From Acutalibacter sp. (GTDB lineage: Bacteria; Bacillota; Clostridia; Oscillospirales; Acutalibacteraceae): 9,590 bases of DNA. Shown piece after piece: positions 6,945 to 9,590 of this stretch. Made by a program: the position numbers and the translations under genes. The notes beneath the pieces were generated by a model, which was not told where the DNA came from, did not search any database, and saw only the letters and a list, made by a program, of their open reading frames with translations. The DNA is taken from assembly GCA_022801475.1 (NCBI GenBank), contig JAAWSH010000042.1, forward strand, positions 1 through 9,590, written 5' to 3'. Numbering within the stretch: the first letter of the stretch is position 1; each line of letters begins with the position of its first letter.

Positions 6945-7442
6945 GTGTCCAGGCTGATTATTCTGCGGGGCAATTCCGGCAGCGGAAAGACCAGCTTGGC
7001 CAAGCTTTTGCAGCGGCGGCTGGGCCGGGGGGCTATGCGCATTTCCCACGATATGGTACGCATGGAGATCCTGAATATCAAGGCCCCGGGGGACCTGCCT
7101 CTGCTGATGGAGATGCTGCGCTATGGCCATGCCCATGCCGGGACTACCGTGCTGGAGGGAATTCTGGGCAGTGACGCGTATGCACCTCTGTTCCAGTTGG
7201 CAAAGGCGCTGTACGGGGAAGAGATTTTCGCCTATTATTACGACCTGCCTTTTGAGGAGACCCTGCGCCGCCACGCCAGCAAGCCCAACCGCGACGACTT
7301 TGGCGAGGAGGACATGCGTCGCTGGTGGCGGGAGCGGGACCTGCTGGCAGACATTAAAGAGAAAGTCTTTGGCCCGGAGATAAGCCTTACAGCGGCAGAG
7401 GAGCAGGTGCTTTCTGACCTGGAGGGGAGGAAATTGCCATGA
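6945..7442 (+). CDS. P-loop NTPase / putative small-molecule kinase
   Basis: The 165-residue protein begins with beta strand LIILR and a Walker A motif, GNSGSGKTSLAK (9-20). Downstream, TTVLEGIL follows a predicted strand as in a Walker B region. FAYYYDLPFEETLRRHASKP resembles the lid of the shikimate/adenylylsulfate/zeta-toxin group of kinases, and RDDFGEEDMRRWW is conserved in a Firmicutes family of unknown substrate. It is probably a kinase of a small molecule; no substrate can be named. The GTG start lies 3 nt after the xylB stop, with GGAG about 9 nt upstream. Its stop overlaps the next start as ATGA. The coupling suggests coordinated production with xylB and the flavoprotein, not necessarily a shared pathway. 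Confidence 0.75.
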   Translation: MSRLIILRGNSGSGKTSLAKLLQRRLGRGAMRISHDMVRMEILNIKAPGDLPLLMEMLRYGHAHAGTTVLEGILGSDAYAPLFQLAKALYGEEIFAYYYDLPFEETLRRHASKPNRDDFGEEDMRRWWRERDLLADIKEKVFGPEISLTAAEEQVLSDLEGRKLP

Positions 7443-8020
7443 GGGTTTCCATTCTATCTTTCAGCGGCCGTTCTGGGGGAAACTGCGGCCGCATTGCCCA
7501 GGAAATCCGCCGGTTTTGGAGAGATCGGGGCGAAGCGGAGGTCTATGACTTTTCCACCTTCACGGTTACGCCCTGCGGAGGCTGTGGATATGTGTGTTTC
7601 CAGGAAAGGGAGTGCTGTCCCTATATGGACGACCCAGTGGCTGGACTCTTCCAGGCAGTGACAGATAGCGGCCTAGCCTATTATGTTGTGCCGAACTACT
7701 GCGATTACCCATGCGCCAATTATTTTATTTTTAATGAGCGGAGCCAGTGCTATTTTCAGGGGCGGCCCCGGCTGCTGGAACAATATTTGGCGGTAAGGAA
7801 GAAGTTCATTGTGGTAAGTAACACGGGCCGGGACAACTTTACCGCTGCCTTTCGCTATCAGGTGGAGGAAAATGTTGAGCCGGAGGTCCTGTTCCTTAGC
7901 GCAAAACAGTTTCATAAAGTCAGCATCTGCGGCGACATCATGGATTCTGCCAAGGCGCGGGAAACCCTGCAAAGCTTCATCCATCAGGAGGAAAAATATG
8001 ACAGAGAAGATCATTCTTAG
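7439..8020 (+). CDS. Flavodoxin-fold protein with cysteine cluster (NAD(P)H-dependent oxidoreductase-like)
   Basis: The 193 residues fit the flavodoxin/NADPH-dependent FMN reductase fold. A first strand is followed by the FMN phosphate loop SFSGRSGGNCGRIA (7-20), and AYYVVPNYCDYPCANYF takes the place of the usual second flavin loop. A cluster of Cys46, Cys49, Cys53, Cys59 and Cys60 (spacing CX2CX3CX5CC) lies where iron-sulfur flavoproteins carry a compact cysteine motif, so it may bind an Fe-S cluster or metal; that is inference. It is probably a cytosolic electron-transfer flavoprotein with unknown partner. GGAGG precedes the start, which overlaps the kinase stop (ATGA). Its last 23 bp overlap degV, and the hydrophilic C-terminus there is probably dispensable. 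Confidence 0.72.
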   Translation: MRVSILSFSGRSGGNCGRIAQEIRRFWRDRGEAEVYDFSTFTVTPCGGCGYVCFQERECCPYMDDPVAGLFQAVTDSGLAYYVVPNYCDYPCANYFIFNERSQCYFQGRPRLLEQYLAVRKKFIVVSNTGRDNFTAAFRYQVEENVEPEVLFLSAKQFHKVSICGDIMDSAKARETLQSFIHQEEKYDREDHS

Positions 8021-8873
8021 CGCGGACAGTACCTGCGACCTGGGTGACCAGCTGAAGGCCCGGTACGACGTACACTATTATCCGTTTCACATTATTCTGG
8101 AAGAGAAAGATTACCAAGATAATGTGGACATCACAGTAAAAGAGATTTTTGACGCGTATTATGACCACAAAGCCCTGCCCCGCACCGCTGCCATTAATAT
8201 AAGCGAATATGTGGACTATTTTAAAGACTGGGTAGAGGCAGGCTATGACGTGATCCATCTAAACCTGGGCGGGGCTATCTCCAGCGCACACAAAAACTGT
8301 GTGCTGGCCGCCAAAGAGCTGGCCGGGTCCGGGGCTCCCGGGCGGGTGTATCCCATTGACAGCTACAGTCTCTCCACAGGGATTGCCCTACAGGTCATGG
8401 ATGCTGGGGAGATGATCCAGCGGGGAATGTCCGCTGGGGAGATTGCCAAGCGGCTAGAGGAGAACCGGAGCAATGTGCACGCCAGCTTTATTCTGGACAC
8501 CCTGGACTTTATGCGGGCCGGGGGACGCTGCTCCACAGTAGCGGCGGTGGGGGCCAACCTGCTGAGCCTGAAACCCTGTATTGAAGTGGACAATACGGAC
8601 GGCAGTATGCACGTGGGTAAAAAGTATCGGGGAAACCTGAAAAAGGTGCTGGTCCAGTACGTGAAGGAAAAGCTGACCCAATACCCAAACCTGAAAAGGG
8701 ACCATATTTTCATTACTTATTCCACCATTTCTCCTGAGCTGGAACAAACCGTGCGAGAGGCGATTCAGTCTGTAGAGGTGTTTCAGGAGATTCATACCAC
8801 CTGTGCCAGCTGCACCATAGCCTGCCACTGTGGGCCAAACACCCTGGGCATTTTGTTTGAGACGGAGGACTAA
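7998..8873 (+). CDS. DegV family fatty-acid-binding protein
   Basis: DegV/FakB proteins bind a fatty acid and, in organisms with FakA, present it for phosphorylation and entry into phospholipid synthesis. The 291 residues are the usual length. Motifs in order: ADSTCDL (9-15), YYPFHIIL, the threonine-containing PRTAAINISEYVDYF, VIHLNLGGAISSAH in the lipid-binding region, YPIDSYSLSTG, the FILDTLDFMRAGGR segment, and a C-terminal His in CHCGPNTLGI near the expected carboxylate-binding pocket. CAGGAGGA (7985-7992) supports the start at 7998; the upstream extension is only the overlapping flavoprotein frame. FakA is not in the window, so the partner and ligand are unknown. Its two-domain DegV fold is otherwise intact. 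Confidence 0.92.
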   Translation: MTEKIILSADSTCDLGDQLKARYDVHYYPFHIILEEKDYQDNVDITVKEIFDAYYDHKALPRTAAINISEYVDYFKDWVEAGYDVIHLNLGGAISSAHKNCVLAAKELAGSGAPGRVYPIDSYSLSTGIALQVMDAGEMIQRGMSAGEIAKRLEENRSNVHASFILDTLDFMRAGGRCSTVAAVGANLLSLKPCIEVDNTDGSMHVGKKYRGNLKKVLVQYVKEKLTQYPNLKRDHIFITYSTISPELEQTVREAIQSVEVFQEIHTTCASCTIACHCGPNTLGILFETED

Positions 8874-8877
8874 GCCA

Positions 8878-9528
8878 ATGGAGCAGTTAAGGCAAAAATT
8901 TGCCGGGCAGCATTTGGTAAAACGTACCCTTGTGATGCTGGTGGCAGTGATCTTTATGGGCATGGGTGTGGGATTCTTTATGCTGGGAACCATGGGCAGC
9001 GACCCTTTCTCCACCCTAAATTTGGGGGTCTCTTCCAAGCTTGGGCTCAGCTTTGGGTCCTGGCAGGCGGTTTTTAATATTCTCCTGCTGGCCATTATCG
9101 TGGTTTTCGACCGCTCGAAGTTGGGACTGGGCACCATAGGCAATATGTTCCTGGTAGGCTTTTCGGCGGATGTTACCGGAGGGCTGCTGGGTCAGGTACT
9201 GGTGGCGGACCAGCTGGGCATTCCCGCCCGGATGGGCTTAACCCTTTTAGGCGTGTCCATGCAGCTGGTGGGGTGCTCCTTTTATGTCACCTGCAATCTG
9301 GGGATGGCCCCCTATGATGCTATTAGCTATCTGGTGCCAGAGCGGACAAAGATTCCTTTTCGGTGGTGGCGCATCTTTTTAGATGTGGTATGTGTGTCGG
9401 TGGGCTTTGCCTGCGGGGCCTCCATTGGCATTGGCACGCTGATTATGGCCTTTGGAACGGGGCCCATACTGCCGCTGCTAAATCAATACGTAGCGGAGCC
9501 CCTGCTGAAAACGAAAGAGAGTTCGTAA
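8878..9528 (+). CDS. YczE/YyaS/YitT family integral membrane protein
   Basis: The 216 residues hold about five hydrophobic segments: near 16-37, 56-77, 82-105, 116-138 and 160-190. These would be membrane helices. GTMGSDPFSTLNLGVSSKLG after the first segment and LGLGTIGNMFLVGFSAD are characteristic of the YczE/YitT group, as is GMAPYDAISY between later segments. No enzymatic or transport function is established for this family, though some members are suggested to be transporters. GGAGG (8864-8868) lies 9 nt before the ATG, which begins 4 nt after the degV stop, so it probably shares the degV transcript. An upstream in-frame extension overlaps degV and is rejected. It is the last gene before the window edge. 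Confidence 0.85.
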   Translation: MEQLRQKFAGQHLVKRTLVMLVAVIFMGMGVGFFMLGTMGSDPFSTLNLGVSSKLGLSFGSWQAVFNILLLAIIVVFDRSKLGLGTIGNMFLVGFSADVTGGLLGQVLVADQLGIPARMGLTLLGVSMQLVGCSFYVTCNLGMAPYDAISYLVPERTKIPFRWWRIFLDVVCVSVGFACGASIGIGTLIMAFGTGPILPLLNQYVAEPLLKTKESS

Positions 9529-9540
9529 GAAAAAGCACAT

Positions 9541-9590
9541 AAGCCCCCAGGGACGCCCGTGAGAAGGGAGTCCAGGGAGATAGTCCCCCT
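9541..9590 (+). other. Hairpin-prone sequence after the last gene
   Basis: GGAC-G-CCC (9551-9558) can pair with GGG-A-GTCC (9566-9573) around a 7-nt loop. The same GGGAC (9550-9554) could instead pair with GTCCC (9583-9587). No T tract follows inside the window, so it is not called a terminator. It may be the start of a structured 3' end or RNA cut off by the edge. Confidence 0.25.

Noticed and set aside
6945..7442. Zeta toxin (UDP-GlcNAc kinase) identity for the P-loop protein
   Set aside because: The Walker A is shared with zeta toxins, but the protein is shorter, lies in a metabolic operon without an epsilon antitoxin, and matches a Firmicutes kinase-like family better.
8454..9143. Long minus-strand open frame of 229 codons across the degV/yczE junction
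   Set aside because: It is antisense to two well-recognised genes, resembles no family, and is of the kind expected from GC-rich codon use.

Overview
The window looks like chromosomal DNA of a Gram-positive anaerobe of class Clostridia, probably of the Oscillospiraceae/Ruminococcaceae type. This is inferred from moderately high GC, strong AGGAGG-type ribosome binding sites, short or overlapping gene junctions, a class II (Firmicutes-type) GalT, and the DegV, YczE/YitT and Firmicutes P-loop kinase families. No rRNA, tRNA, CRISPR array, IS element or phage gene was seen. One gene runs off the left edge.

Left region (1-735): a divergent pair of small genes. On the minus strand is a DUF2493/SLOG-fold protein cut by the window edge. 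On the plus strand is a 59-residue Arc-like ribbon-helix-helix (RHH) DNA-binding protein. The AT-rich space between them holds two overlapping, oppositely directed promoters and four copies of a 7-bp TANGTCA box, a plausible operator set for the RHH protein. A strong intrinsic terminator (624-658) ends this unit.

Main region (686-9528): a sigma-A-like promoter (686-714) precedes a run of eleven plus-strand genes with short gaps or overlaps and no convincing internal terminator, so they may form one long operon. The order is galT (hexose-1-phosphate uridylyltransferase), comFC-like phosphoribosyltransferase, folE, folP, folB, folK, xylB (xylulokinase), a P-loop kinase-like protein, a flavodoxin-fold protein with a cysteine cluster, a DegV fatty-acid-binding protein and a YczE/YitT membrane protein.

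folE-folP-folB-folK form the core of dihydropteroate synthesis: GTP to dihydroneopterin triphosphate (FolE), dihydroneopterin to 6-hydroxymethyl-dihydropterin (FolB), its pyrophosphorylation (FolK), and condensation with p-aminobenzoate (FolP). The dephosphorylation step between FolE and FolB, p-aminobenzoate synthesis, FolC and FolA are not encoded here. The sugar genes galT and xylB flank this block with no obvious metabolic link to it.

The points most worth checking are the heptad-box array between the RHH and SLOG genes, and the comFC 3' end. There a seven-A run puts the frame past a stop codon that would otherwise sit just before folE; the frame instead runs 100 bp into folE. The rest reads as ordinary housekeeping and accessory metabolism, and I do not see a clearly new multi-gene system.
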